The notes beneath the pieces were generated by a model. That model was not told the DNA's origin. It saw only the letters and a list, made by a program, of their open reading frames with translations, and did not search any database. A program made the position numbers and the translations under genes. Below are positions 42,407 to 51,223 of a stretch of 64,000 bases of DNA, piece after piece (within the stretch, counting starts at the first letter, position 1; the number at the start of each line of letters is the position of its first letter). The stretch comes from Pseudoduganella namucuonensis (lineage in GTDB: Bacteria; Pseudomonadota; Gammaproteobacteria; Burkholderiales; Burkholderiaceae_D), in NCBI RefSeq assembly GCF_900116645.1, contig NZ_FPBO01000021.1, forward strand, positions 1-64,000, given 5' to 3'.

Positions 42407-44821
42407 TCAGGCGAAGCGGCGCACCCGGTCCGCGCTGGCGGCGCTGTTCGGCGCCGCCGTCGGGAGCAGGAAGGTGGCCAGCGCTGGCATCAGGATCAGC
42501 GCGCCGAGCATGTTCCAGACAAACATGAACGCGAGCAGGATGCCCATGTCGGCCTGGAACTTGATCGGCGACCAGAACCAGGTGACCACCGCGGCGGCCA
42601 GGGTCACGCCGATCAGCCCCACCACCTTGCCGGTGAAGGCCAGCGCCTTGTTGTAGGCGGCGCCCACCGACAGGCCCAGGCGCTGCTGGCCCAGCTGGAC
42701 CGTCAGCAGGTACAGCGAGTAGTCGATCCCGATGCCGACACCGAGCGCCGTGACCGGCAGGGTGGCGACCTTGACGCCGATCCCTAGCGCCACCATCAAG
42801 GCTTCGCACAGCACCGACGTGACGATCAGCGGCAGCACGGCGACCAGCACCGCGCGCCAGCTGCGGAAGGTCACGTAGCACAGCACGATCACGGCGGCGT
42901 ACACGTACAGCAGCATGGTCCGGTTGGCGCGGCTGACGGCGATGTTGGTGGCCGCCTCGATCCCGGCGTTGCCGGCCGCCAGCAGGAACTTGCGGTCCGC
43001 CGTGTTGTGGACGGCGGCGAACTTCTCGACCGTGTCGACCACCCGTTCCAGGGTCTCGGCCTTGTGGTCGGCCAGGTAGGCGATGATCGGCGAGACCGAG
43101 CGGGCCTCGTTGAGCATTTCCGGGTTGGAGTCGAACACGTAGTTCAGGGCGTCGGCGATCACCGCCGGGTCGCGGTTCAGGGTCATCCATTTTTCCGACC
43201 CCTCGAAACCGGCCGAGGTGTAGGCGCGCGCCAGGCTGGACGCGGCCACGGTGGTCTGCACGCCCGGCAGCGCGCGCAGTTCCTCCTCGAGGCGGTCCAT
43301 TTCCAGCATGGTTTCAAAGCTGATCAGGCCACCCTCCCCGGCGTCCACGATCACGGCGAACTGGTCGCTCGAGAGCTGGTACTTGGCGGTGATGTAGGCG
43401 TTGTCGCGGTTGTAGCGCGAATCGGGACGCAGCTCCGGCGCCCCCGGGTCGAGGTCGCCGATTTTCAATCCGCCCGACGCCACCAGCCCCGCCGCGGTCA
43501 GCGCCACGGCGGCGGCCAGCACCACCTTCGCGCGGCCGCGCTCGGTGAACCGGCCGAGCCAGACCATCAGCGGATGGTCGGCCTCGTCGCTCTTCAGGGT
43601 GCGCTCGGCCGAGGCCAGGCTGACGCCCGTGTAGGACAGCAGGATGGGCAGCAGGATCAGGTTGGTGAAGATCAGCACGGCGACGCCGATGCTGGCCGAA
43701 ATCGCCAGCCCGTGGATGACGGGGATGTCGATCACGGACAGCACCATGAAGCCCACCGCGTCGGCCAGCAGCGCCGTCAGTCCGGCCAGGAACAGGCGCC
43801 GGAAGGTGTAGCGCGCGGCCACGTAGCGGTGGGTGCCGCGGCCGATGTCCTGCATGATGCCGTTCATCTTCTGCGCGCCGTGCGAGACGCCGATCGCGAA
43901 GATCAGGAAGGGCACCAGCACCGAATAGGGATCGAGCACGAAGCCGAGCAGGCGCATCAGGCCGAGCTGCCAGAGCACCGCCACGAACGAGCACAGCACC
44001 ACCAGCAGGGTGCTGCGCAGGCAGCGCGTGTAGAGCAGGATGATGGCGGTGGCGATGGCGGCGGCGATGGCGAAGTAGGCGAACACCTCGAGCATGCCAT
44101 TGATCAGGTCGCCGACCAGCTGCGCGAAGCCGATGATGTGGATCTTGACGCCGTCCTTTTCATGCGCGCGTATCTTGTTGAGCTCTTCGGTGAACTTGCG
44201 GTAGTCGAGCGTCTTGCCGGTGGCCGCGTCGATCTCGACCAGCGGCACGAAAATGGTGCTCGATTTCTGGTCGTTGGCCACCAGCGAGCCGACGATGCCG
44301 GCGCGGTTGACGTTGAAGCGCAGCGCCTCGATGCTGGCGGCCGAGCCGTCGTAGCTGTCCGGCATGACCGAGCCGCCCTTGTAGCCGGCCTCGGTGATCT
44401 CGGTCCAGCGCACCACCGACATCCAGAGCGACTTCATGAAGGAACGGTCGACGCCCGGTATCAGGAACACCTGGTCGTTGATCGCGCGCAGCTTCTCCAG
44501 GTAGGCCGCGTTGTAGATGTCGCCGGTCGGGTTTTCGACGACGATCCGCACCGAGTTGCCCAGTCCGCCGAGCGAGGCCGCGTGCGCCCGGTAGTTCTGC
44601 ACGTAGGGATGGGACAGCGGCATCATCTTCTCGAAACTGGCGTTGATCTCCAGCTGGAAGCTCTTGTAGCCCAGGAACAGCGAGGCCAGCAGGCACAGCG
44701 CCAGCAGGACGGCGCGGTTGTTGAAAATCAGCCGTTCGAGCAAATGCCCCGACTTGTGATCGAAAAGCGAGGGCGACGCCACGACGGGCATCGCGTCCAG
44801 TTCATTGGTGGTTGCATGCAT
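42407..44821 (-). CDS. MMPL/RND-type transporter, hydrophobic substrate
   Basis: 804 residues with twelve predicted helices in two halves and two soluble loops, shorter than drug RND pumps. Conserved blocks: FLIFAIGVSHGAQKMNGIM in half 1 and ALGVGIGIDYSLYLLTVQLG in half 2. Such proteins occur with DUF1302, DUF1329 and YCF48-type genes in clusters for steroid, terpenoid and other hydrophobic substrates. I infer movement of camphor or a pathway intermediate through the envelope; direction is unknown. Confidence 0.88.
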   Translation of the reverse strand: MHATTNELDAMPVVASPSLFDHKSGHLLERLIFNNRAVLLALCLLASLFLGYKSFQLEINASFEKMMPLSHPYVQNYRAHAASLGGLGNSVRIVVENPTGDIYNAAYLEKLRAINDQVFLIPGVDRSFMKSLWMSVVRWTEITEAGYKGGSVMPDSYDGSAASIEALRFNVNRAGIVGSLVANDQKSSTIFVPLVEIDAATGKTLDYRKFTEELNKIRAHEKDGVKIHIIGFAQLVGDLINGMLEVFAYFAIAAAIATAIILLYTRCLRSTLLVVLCSFVAVLWQLGLMRLLGFVLDPYSVLVPFLIFAIGVSHGAQKMNGIMQDIGRGTHRYVAARYTFRRLFLAGLTALLADAVGFMVLSVIDIPVIHGLAISASIGVAVLIFTNLILLPILLSYTGVSLASAERTLKSDEADHPLMVWLGRFTERGRAKVVLAAAVALTAAGLVASGGLKIGDLDPGAPELRPDSRYNRDNAYITAKYQLSSDQFAVIVDAGEGGLISFETMLEMDRLEEELRALPGVQTTVAASSLARAYTSAGFEGSEKWMTLNRDPAVIADALNYVFDSNPEMLNEARSVSPIIAYLADHKAETLERVVDTVEKFAAVHNTADRKFLLAAGNAGIEAATNIAVSRANRTMLLYVYAAVIVLCYVTFRSWRAVLVAVLPLIVTSVLCEALMVALGIGVKVATLPVTALGVGIGIDYSLYLLTVQLGQQRLGLSVGAAYNKALAFTGKVVGLIGVTLAAAVVTWFWSPIKFQADMGILLAFMFVWNMLGALILMPALATFLLPTAAPNSAASADRVRRFA

Positions 44822-44837
44822 GATATCGGTGCCAGGT

Positions 44838-45965
44838 TCAGGGATGATCGGTCGGAGGCTGGGCGGCCGGGCGCGGCTCGACCCGCACGCCGGCCAGCCC
44901 GGTCAGCACCAGGGCGCGGTCGTCCAGGATGGCCAGGTTGGTGTAGCGCATCGGGCGGGCCGGCTGAACGGGTTTGAACTCGTGCCCCGCCGCGCCGCCC
45001 AGCAACAGCAGGCCGGCGCTGTTGACCAGCACGAAGCCGCCCTGGTCCGGCGCCGCGGCGCCGCCCATCACGGTGGCGTCGGAGCCGGTCTTGACGGCTT
45101 CCCAGCGCCGTCCCTGGTCCTCGCTGCGATAGACGTTGCCGCGCAGGCCGAACGCCAGCAGCACCCGCTCGTTGCCGGCGACGCCGAAGAAGCTGCCCGC
45201 ATAGCCGGTCTGCGCGCGGCCGAAGCGCGCGCCGTCGCCGTCCAGGGCGTACACGGTGCCCTGCTCGCCGACGACGTAGATCCGCTCGCCCACGCCGCGT
45301 ATGCCGTTCAGGTTGAGGAACTCGGGATTGTCGATCCGGTGCAGCCATGGCTCCCAGGTCTTGCCGCCGTCCACGGTGGCCGCGATCATGCCGAACGCGC
45401 CGACCGCGTAGCCGCGCAGGCTGTCGCTGAACCAGACGTCCAGGTACGGCAGCGCGGGCCCGGATTTGAAGTTGCGCTCGACCTGGGCCAGCACGCGGGC
45501 GGCGTCGGGCGCGCCGTCGGCCACCAGTTTGGCGTAGAACGCGCGGAACCGTGTCGCGGCCATGCGGCCGTCGAGTTGTTTGGTCCAGCTGGCGCCGCCA
45601 TCGGCGCTGTGCAGGATGACGCCGTCGTGCCCCACCGCCCAGCCATCGCTGGCGTTCGGGAATTGCACCGCCACCAGGTCGCTCTGGACCGGCACCCGCG
45701 CCTGCGTCCAGCTCGCGCCCTGGTCGTCGGAGACGACGACCAGGCCCCGGGAGCCGACCGCGACAATGCGCGCGCCCGCCCGCGCGACGGCCATCATCGG
45801 CCGCAGCTGCGGTTCCGTCACCCGCGGCGCCGGGTGGTCCAGCGGGTCCTTGAAAGCCGACGGGGCCGGGACGCCGGCGCCGTGCGCGGGCGCCATCAGC
45901 GCGAAGAGGGCCGCCGCCGCGGCCGCGCCGCGCCGCGCGCGGCATCGAAGAGTGAATGTTTTCAT
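44838..45965 (-). CDS. YCF48/BNR-repeat beta-propeller protein, exported
   Basis: 375 residues, basic N-terminus then a signal peptide (AAAAALFALMAPAHGAG). The rest is BNR-like repeats with Asp-box-like SDDQGASWTQ, SADGGASWTK, DGGKTWEPW and SEDQGRRWEAV, giving a beta-propeller similar to the photosystem assembly factor YCF48. It is 16 bp upstream of the MMPL gene and belongs to the envelope module; it may hold or assemble the transporter. Confidence 0.85.
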   Translation of the reverse strand: MKTFTLRCRARRGAAAAAALFALMAPAHGAGVPAPSAFKDPLDHPAPRVTEPQLRPMMAVARAGARIVAVGSRGLVVVSDDQGASWTQARVPVQSDLVAVQFPNASDGWAVGHDGVILHSADGGASWTKQLDGRMAATRFRAFYAKLVADGAPDAARVLAQVERNFKSGPALPYLDVWFSDSLRGYAVGAFGMIAATVDGGKTWEPWLHRIDNPEFLNLNGIRGVGERIYVVGEQGTVYALDGDGARFGRAQTGYAGSFFGVAGNERVLLAFGLRGNVYRSEDQGRRWEAVKTGSDATVMGGAAAPDQGGFVLVNSAGLLLLGGAAGHEFKPVQPARPMRYTNLAILDDRALVLTGLAGVRVEPRPAAQPPTDHP

Positions 45966-45995
45966 GAATATGGTCCGGTGTAGGCTGTTGCGGGA

Positions 45996-46024
45996 GGGCC
46001 GCGCGCGCCGGGCGCGCGCGGCCC
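45996..46024 (-). promoter_or_regulatory. Very stable 13-bp hairpin between DUF1329 and YCF48-like genes
   Basis: Perfect 13-bp arms GGGCCGCGCGCGC/GCGCGCGCGGCCC with a 3-nt loop lie in the 67-bp gap inside the operon. No T-run follows. It could lower read-through or protect the upstream mRNA so that the outer-membrane genes are expressed more than those behind. Confidence 0.55.
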
Positions 46025-46032
46025 GGGCTGTG

Positions 46033-47445
46033 CTAGCGAACGCTGCCCCCCACCACCGCCTGCGGCGACAGCATCAGCGGCAAGCCCTCGTGGCTGTTGT
46101 AGCTGCGCACCAGCTTGCCCGGATCCTTGCGGCCGACGTTGATCACCGTGTAGTTGCCCTTGATCAGGTCGTTGAAGCCCCAGCCATCGTTGTTGACGCC
46201 GCCGACGTCATAGGCCGGGAAGGTGTACAAGCTCATGTTCTTCCACAGCTTGCCGCCGTTGTCATAGGACTCCGACGCCACGATGCACCAGCAGTCCTCC
46301 TCGACATAGAAGGTGCGCCGGCTGTAGACGTGGCGGGCGCCCGTCTTGCGCGTCGCGTCCACCACCCAGACCCGCCGTTTTTCGAAGCGCACCGCCTCGG
46401 GGTTCACGTGCTTGGGCCCGATGAAGTCCTTCGACGCGACCTGGTTGGTGATGCCGAACACGTTGTACGGCACCAGCATCTCCTTCTTGCCGACCAGCTT
46501 GAAGTCGAAACGGTCCATGCGGCCCGTGAAGCCATGGATCTCGTCCCACAGCAACACGCCGCCATAGCTGGCGATCGGAATGTCGTAGGCGAACTCCGGC
46601 GCGGCGCGGACGCGGCGCTGGCCCGGCGTGTAAAACCAGACCTTCTGTCCGCCGTCGCCGGCGTCGTGCATATAGTAGTTCAGGAACACGATACCGGCCG
46701 ACGACGGCGGGTCCTGCAGCAGCGACGTCAGGCCGTGGACCGCGTTGTAGGTTTCCTTGCGCAGTTTGCCGCTCTGCTCGTACCACGGGTGCAGGAAGTA
46801 CTCGTTGGGCGTCGGCAGGCTCGAGGCCCGCCCGCCAGTGTCGATCAGCCAGGCCCCGGCGATGGTGTGCGTGACCGGCGGCGCGTAGTGGAAGTTGGCG
46901 TTCCACATGACCTCGACGCCGCTTTTCGGCAGCGGGAACGGAATCCCGGGGTACGGCGCGCCGTCGGCGTCGGCGCCCGTCACCGAGTCGCCCTCGACCT
47001 TCCCCGCCAGCTTGGCGGTGGTGGCGTTTTTCACCGTGTTCTTCAGCACCCACGACGGATACACCATCGTGCGCTGGGTCGGGTAGACGTCGAGCCGGTA
47101 GCTGTCCGGAAAACGCTCCAGCATCGCCTTGTTGCCCTCGGTGAGCATGGCGCCGTACTGCGCCATGTTTTTCGAGGTGACCGAGAACAGCGGCTTTTCC
47201 GCCGCGAACGGGTCGACGTAGCGTTCCGCGCCCTTGCTCCAGCCGGCCGGCGGCTTGCTCAGGCCGCCGGTGTAGGCGGGGATGGAGCCGTCGGCGTTGG
47301 CGCCCTTCTCGGCGCCGAATTCGGTCAACTTGGCGCCCAGCTGGCGCGCCTCGTCGGCGCCCACCTGCGCCAGCGCCGGCTGCGCCAGCCAGGCGAGGGA
47401 CGCTGCGGCCAGCAGGCCGCCCATGACACTCTTTTTGTTATCCAT
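46033..47445 (-). CDS. DUF1329 outer-membrane-associated lipid-binding-like protein
   Basis: 470 residues, signal peptide MDNKKSVMGGLLAAASLAWL with cleavage about after ALAQ. Family features include GANADGSIPAYTGGLSKPP, YPSWVLKNTVKN, and WVVDATRKTGARHVYSRRTF with EEDCWCIVASE. DUF1329 proteins share a fold with LolA/LolB-like proteins and occur with DUF1302 in hydrophobic-compound clusters. Probably periplasmic. A GGAG site precedes the ATG; it lies 20 bp after the DUF1302 gene. Confidence 0.9.
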   Translation of the reverse strand: MDNKKSVMGGLLAAASLAWLAQPALAQVGADEARQLGAKLTEFGAEKGANADGSIPAYTGGLSKPPAGWSKGAERYVDPFAAEKPLFSVTSKNMAQYGAMLTEGNKAMLERFPDSYRLDVYPTQRTMVYPSWVLKNTVKNATTAKLAGKVEGDSVTGADADGAPYPGIPFPLPKSGVEVMWNANFHYAPPVTHTIAGAWLIDTGGRASSLPTPNEYFLHPWYEQSGKLRKETYNAVHGLTSLLQDPPSSAGIVFLNYYMHDAGDGGQKVWFYTPGQRRVRAAPEFAYDIPIASYGGVLLWDEIHGFTGRMDRFDFKLVGKKEMLVPYNVFGITNQVASKDFIGPKHVNPEAVRFEKRRVWVVDATRKTGARHVYSRRTFYVEEDCWCIVASESYDNGGKLWKNMSLYTFPAYDVGGVNNDGWGFNDLIKGNYTVINVGRKDPGKLVRSYNSHEGLPLMLSPQAVVGGSVR

Positions 47446-47465
47446 TGCTAGTCTCCTGAAAAATC

Positions 47466-49205
47466 CTAAAACGAGGTCTTGAAAGTCAGCGACACCCAGT
47501 TGCGGCTGTTGAGGGCGTGGGCGCCGGTGCCGCTGCCGTACATCGGGCCCACCGGCCCGTCGACGACCGGGCCCGGTTTCCAGTTCAGGCCGTTGTACGA
47601 CAGCGTCACCGAGTGCTTGCCGTCCAGTAGCGCCTTGAGGCCGATGTTGTAGATGCCGGTGCCCTGCGCGTAGAACGCGCCGGCCGCGTACGCGGGCAGC
47701 CCTTTCGCCCCCCACGCGTACGAGGATGGCATGCTGAGATCGATGCCCGGCCACACCTGCAGCCACTGCGGCTCGAAACTGACCCACAGCGCGGTCGCGT
47801 TCTTGGTCGAGCAGCCGCTCCACTTGCTGCCCCCGGCGCAGGCGGCGTGGCCGACGCCGTTGTACATGCCTTCGTTGCCGGTCACCTTGGCCAGGTGGGT
47901 GTGCGACAGCTCGGCGATGAACAGGCCGGTGTCGTACAGCGGGGTCGAGCCGAGCTGGATGAAGGCGTTGGCGATCAGGTTGACGATATCGCCGGTGGCG
48001 CCCTGCGACGGCGCGCCGGGCACGAAGTTGCCGAGCGCGCTGTTCAAGCCGGTGTTCTTGCGATAGGACAGTTCGAAGCCGGTGCTGACGGTGCCGAAGG
48101 TGCGCTCGTAGCTCAGCCCCATCAGCTTGACCTTGCGGGCGTAATCGAGGTGGACGCTGCCGCCGTTGGCGCCTGCGTTGATGTCGAACAGGGCCCAGGG
48201 GTGCGGATCGTCGAGCTGGCGATAGTAAAGGCCCAGATCGCCCTGCGCCCAGGCCGGCGACCAAGCCACCTTGACGCCGAAATTGTGGTTGTTGTCCGGC
48301 GGCGCGTTCTCGGTGCCGGCCGAGACCGCGCCGCCGGCGAAGCCGGCCAGCGCCGGCACCGAGGCCGGTCCCTTGTAGATGAAGTCGCCCGCGCTGAAGT
48401 AAGTGCCGGCCTCGGGGTAGCGGTTGGCGCCGAATTCGAAGAAGTACTGGGCGGCGACGGACAGCTCGGGGGAAATGTCGGCCGACAGCAGCAGCTGCTT
48501 ACGCGGCAGGAATAGTTCCTTGAGCTCGGAACCCGGCTGCGAAAAACCCTTGATGTTGTCGACGCCGGCCTGTCCGTAGGCGATGTTGGAAAAGCCGAAG
48601 TAGAAGGCGTTGCCCCAGAACTGGGTCAGGCGGCCGGCCTTGGCGTGCATCGTCACGTCGCCGAATTTGGCGCTGCCGAACACGAAGGCGTCCAGCAATT
48701 CGCCGCCCTGGTAGTGATAGCGCTTGGTGTAATCGCTGACGCCGCCGGGGTAGGTGTTCAAGCCCATCGCCAGCAGCGCCGGGTTGCCCGGCACGCGGTC
48801 GTGATACGCCCAGTCCTTCCAGCCGGAACCGGTCACCCGCACGCCGAAGCGGTCCTGGTAGATCGCCTGGAATTCCACCAGGTCCTGCAGGCGGTTGGTG
48901 ACCATGTCGCCCTTGCCGAAGCGGGTCTCCCCCTGGTGGAAAAACGGATGGTTGGCCACATACGGGCTGACTCCCTGGACCCGCCAGCCGGCCGTGTACA
49001 TGGCGGAATTGTCCAGATTGATTTTCCAGTCCGGGCCGGCATCGAGCTGGACGGCGTGGGCCGCGCCGGCCGCGCAAATCGACGCGACGGTGGCGGCCAT
49101 GACGCCGCGGCGCAGCAACGTGGCCTGGCGTGCCTGCGGCGCGTTGCGTTCGAGGGCGTTGCCGCCCGTGCTGTCCGCCTGTCTCCTAACCTTCTTGATC
49201 CCCAT
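47466..49205 (-). CDS. DUF1302 outer-membrane protein
   Basis: 579 residues. After an N-terminus of about 35 residues comes a signal-type segment (MAATVASICAAGAAHA), then a beta-strand-rich body with alternating aromatic residues ending NWVSLTFKTSF, with C-terminal Phe as in outer-membrane barrels. DUF1302 members are thought to form pores for hydrophobic substrates. The ATG at 49205 has AAAGGAGT upstream. It is the first gene of the long operon down to the thiolase and lies behind operator copy 3. Confidence 0.9.
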   Translation of the reverse strand: MGIKKVRRQADSTGGNALERNAPQARQATLLRRGVMAATVASICAAGAAHAVQLDAGPDWKINLDNSAMYTAGWRVQGVSPYVANHPFFHQGETRFGKGDMVTNRLQDLVEFQAIYQDRFGVRVTGSGWKDWAYHDRVPGNPALLAMGLNTYPGGVSDYTKRYHYQGGELLDAFVFGSAKFGDVTMHAKAGRLTQFWGNAFYFGFSNIAYGQAGVDNIKGFSQPGSELKELFLPRKQLLLSADISPELSVAAQYFFEFGANRYPEAGTYFSAGDFIYKGPASVPALAGFAGGAVSAGTENAPPDNNHNFGVKVAWSPAWAQGDLGLYYRQLDDPHPWALFDINAGANGGSVHLDYARKVKLMGLSYERTFGTVSTGFELSYRKNTGLNSALGNFVPGAPSQGATGDIVNLIANAFIQLGSTPLYDTGLFIAELSHTHLAKVTGNEGMYNGVGHAACAGGSKWSGCSTKNATALWVSFEPQWLQVWPGIDLSMPSSYAWGAKGLPAYAAGAFYAQGTGIYNIGLKALLDGKHSVTLSYNGLNWKPGPVVDGPVGPMYGSGTGAHALNSRNWVSLTFKTSF

Positions 49206-49275
49206 TGCATTGACTCCTTTGTCTGGGTGTTTGTTTTCGGTTGACCGCGTTCCGTTTCCGGATCGCTTATTTTGA

Positions 49276-49317
49276 AGAATGCACTGGTCCCGGAGACATG
49301 TCAACACTAATGTTGAT
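49276..49317 (-). promoter_or_regulatory. Promoter and operator copy 3 of the DUF1302-to-thiolase operon
   Basis: Core GTCAACACTAATGTTGAT is at 49300-49317. On the minus strand TTGACA (49299-49304), 17 bp, CATTCT (49276-49281) form a promoter about 70 bp before the start codon. A further half-site, GTGTTGATC, lies just upstream at about 49331. Confidence 0.85.
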
Positions 49318-49551
49318 AGTAAACTCGGGTGTTGATCAAAGACGACATCGATCCGTTTCACCATAGCACGCTCCCGCCCGGGACAACGGCACGCACCCAT
49401 GCGTTTCGGCACGGAGAGGCGCGCGGATGGGGATGGACGAGATGAATGGAACGGGCGGCGAACGGCCGAAATGAGCGACGCCGTTGACAGAACCGGGGGC
49501 CGGCGGCGGATGGCGCGGCGGTGGTTCCCGGCCGCCGCGCCGGCCGGTGGC
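49318..49551. other. Intergenic stretch without a supported gene
   Basis: Between operator copy 3 and the acyl-CoA ligase stop. Apart from an extra GTGTTGAT half-site at its left end I see no gene, hairpin with T-run, or repeat. Short open frames here lack convincing start signals. Confidence 0.6.
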
Positions 49552-51198
49552 CTACTGGCCGCCGGCGGCGGGCAGGCGGGCGCGCAAGGCGCGCTTGTTG
49601 ACCTTGGTCGCCGACATCGGCCATTCGTCGGCCCGCATGAAGTACACCGCGCGCGGCACCTTGTAGTTGGCGATGCGGCCTTTGCAAAACGCGATCAGCT
49701 CCTCGGCGTCGGCGCTGGCCCCGGGACGCAGTTCGACGAAGGCGACGGGCACCTCGTCGAGCCGGGGGTCGGGGCGGCCGATCACCTCGGCCAGCTTGAC
49801 CGCCGGGTGGCCGCACAGGAAGGCTTCCACCTCGATCGCCGCCACGTTCTCGCCGCCGACCTTCAGCATGTCCTTGAGCCGGCCCTGGAACATCAGGTCG
49901 TCGGCGGCGCTCTGGCAGTACAGGTCGCCGGTGTGCAGCCAGCCGTCGCCGTCCAGCGCCTCGGCGGTCTTGGCCGGATCGCGGAAATAGCCGTCCATGA
50001 CGCAATACCCGCGCACCTGGATCTCGCCGACCTGGCCCGGCGCCACCGGCAGCCCGGATCCCGGATCGACGATCCGGATCTCCATGCCGGGCACCACCTT
50101 GCCATGCGTGGTGGCGCGCAACGCCTGCGGGGCGTCGCGGTCGCTGATGGCGAAGATGCCGGCGGTCTCGGTCATGCCGCATCCCTGGATGACCTCGACA
50201 TCCGGCAGCAACCGTTGCAAGCGAACGATCAGCGACGGCGGACCGATCACGATCAGGTGGCGCAGCTGCGCCAGCCTGGCCGGATCGAACGCCGGGTGGT
50301 CCAGCAAGCCCTGCACGATGGCCGGGAACCATGGCCAGGCGTTGGTGACCCCGCCCCGCGCCATCAGTTCGAGCGCCCTGCCCGGCTCGAAATGGGTGTC
50401 GGTCAGATAGGTGCCGGCCACCGCGATGGTGCCGATGAACGGCGCCAGCGAGCCGATGTGGAACAGCGGGCCCGCCCCCCATGTCACGTCATGCCCGCCG
50501 CGCGACAGGCGGCGCCGGCTGCGCTCGGCGGGACCGCGCGTCACCGCCTCGTGCGCCAGTACGCAGCCCTTCGGATTGGCCGTGGTGCCGGACGTATACA
50601 TGATCAAGGCCGGGTCGCGCAGTCTGATCCGGCACCGCGCCCGCTCCACCACGTCGTCGTCGACCCGCGCGGCCAGGCGGACAAAGTCGGCCCGGCCGAC
50701 GCAGCCGGCGCGTTCCCCGCCGCGCAGCACGACCACCCTGCGCAGCAAAGGCGCCTCGGGCAGCGCCAGCCGCGGCGGATCGGCGGCGCCGGACAGCGAC
50801 GGCAGGGCTTCGCACAGCAACTGGCAAAAGTCCACGTACTGGCCCTCGGCCGCCGTGGTCAGCACGGCCGTCAGTTGGGCGTTGTCGATGATATAGCCGA
50901 GTTCACTGGCCTTGTGGCGCGCATTGAGCGGCACGGCGACGCAGCCGAGCAGGCTGATGCCGAACAAGGCGTCCACGAACTCGGGGCAGTTGACGGCCAG
51001 CAGCCCCACATGGTCGCCCCGCTTGACGCCCAGCGCGTGCAGGCCGCGCGCGACCTCCACCGCGTCCAGCAGCAATTGGCGATAACTCTTGCTGGCGTCG
51101 GGAAAGACCACCGCGTCGCGCAGCGGCTGCGCGCGCGCGGCGCGCACCAGCAGGTCCGGGATGCTCGACACTTCGCTGAAATACTCTAGATCGATCAT
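49552..51198 (-). CDS. AMP-dependent acyl-CoA synthetase, candidate CamF-type ligase
   Basis: 548 residues. ANL family: P-loop MYTSGTTANPKGCVLAH, QGCGMTETAG, GWLHTGDLY, LKDMLKVGGENVA and the C-terminal Lys in PMSATKVNKRALR. It activates a carboxylic acid as its CoA thioester. In camphor degradation the diketocamphane lactone opens to 2-oxo-trimethylcyclopentenylacetate, which needs a CoA ligase (CamF1/F2). This is the only ligase here, so I infer that role. It is last in the operon headed by the NTF2-like gene at 54542. Confidence 0.88.
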   Translation of the reverse strand: MIDLEYFSEVSSIPDLLVRAARAQPLRDAVVFPDASKSYRQLLLDAVEVARGLHALGVKRGDHVGLLAVNCPEFVDALFGISLLGCVAVPLNARHKASELGYIIDNAQLTAVLTTAAEGQYVDFCQLLCEALPSLSGAADPPRLALPEAPLLRRVVVLRGGERAGCVGRADFVRLAARVDDDVVERARCRIRLRDPALIMYTSGTTANPKGCVLAHEAVTRGPAERSRRRLSRGGHDVTWGAGPLFHIGSLAPFIGTIAVAGTYLTDTHFEPGRALELMARGGVTNAWPWFPAIVQGLLDHPAFDPARLAQLRHLIVIGPPSLIVRLQRLLPDVEVIQGCGMTETAGIFAISDRDAPQALRATTHGKVVPGMEIRIVDPGSGLPVAPGQVGEIQVRGYCVMDGYFRDPAKTAEALDGDGWLHTGDLYCQSAADDLMFQGRLKDMLKVGGENVAAIEVEAFLCGHPAVKLAEVIGRPDPRLDEVPVAFVELRPGASADAEELIAFCKGRIANYKVPRAVYFMRADEWPMSATKVNKRALRARLPAAGGQ

Positions 51199-51223
51199 GG
51201 TTTGGATACTCGATGGTGAACGG

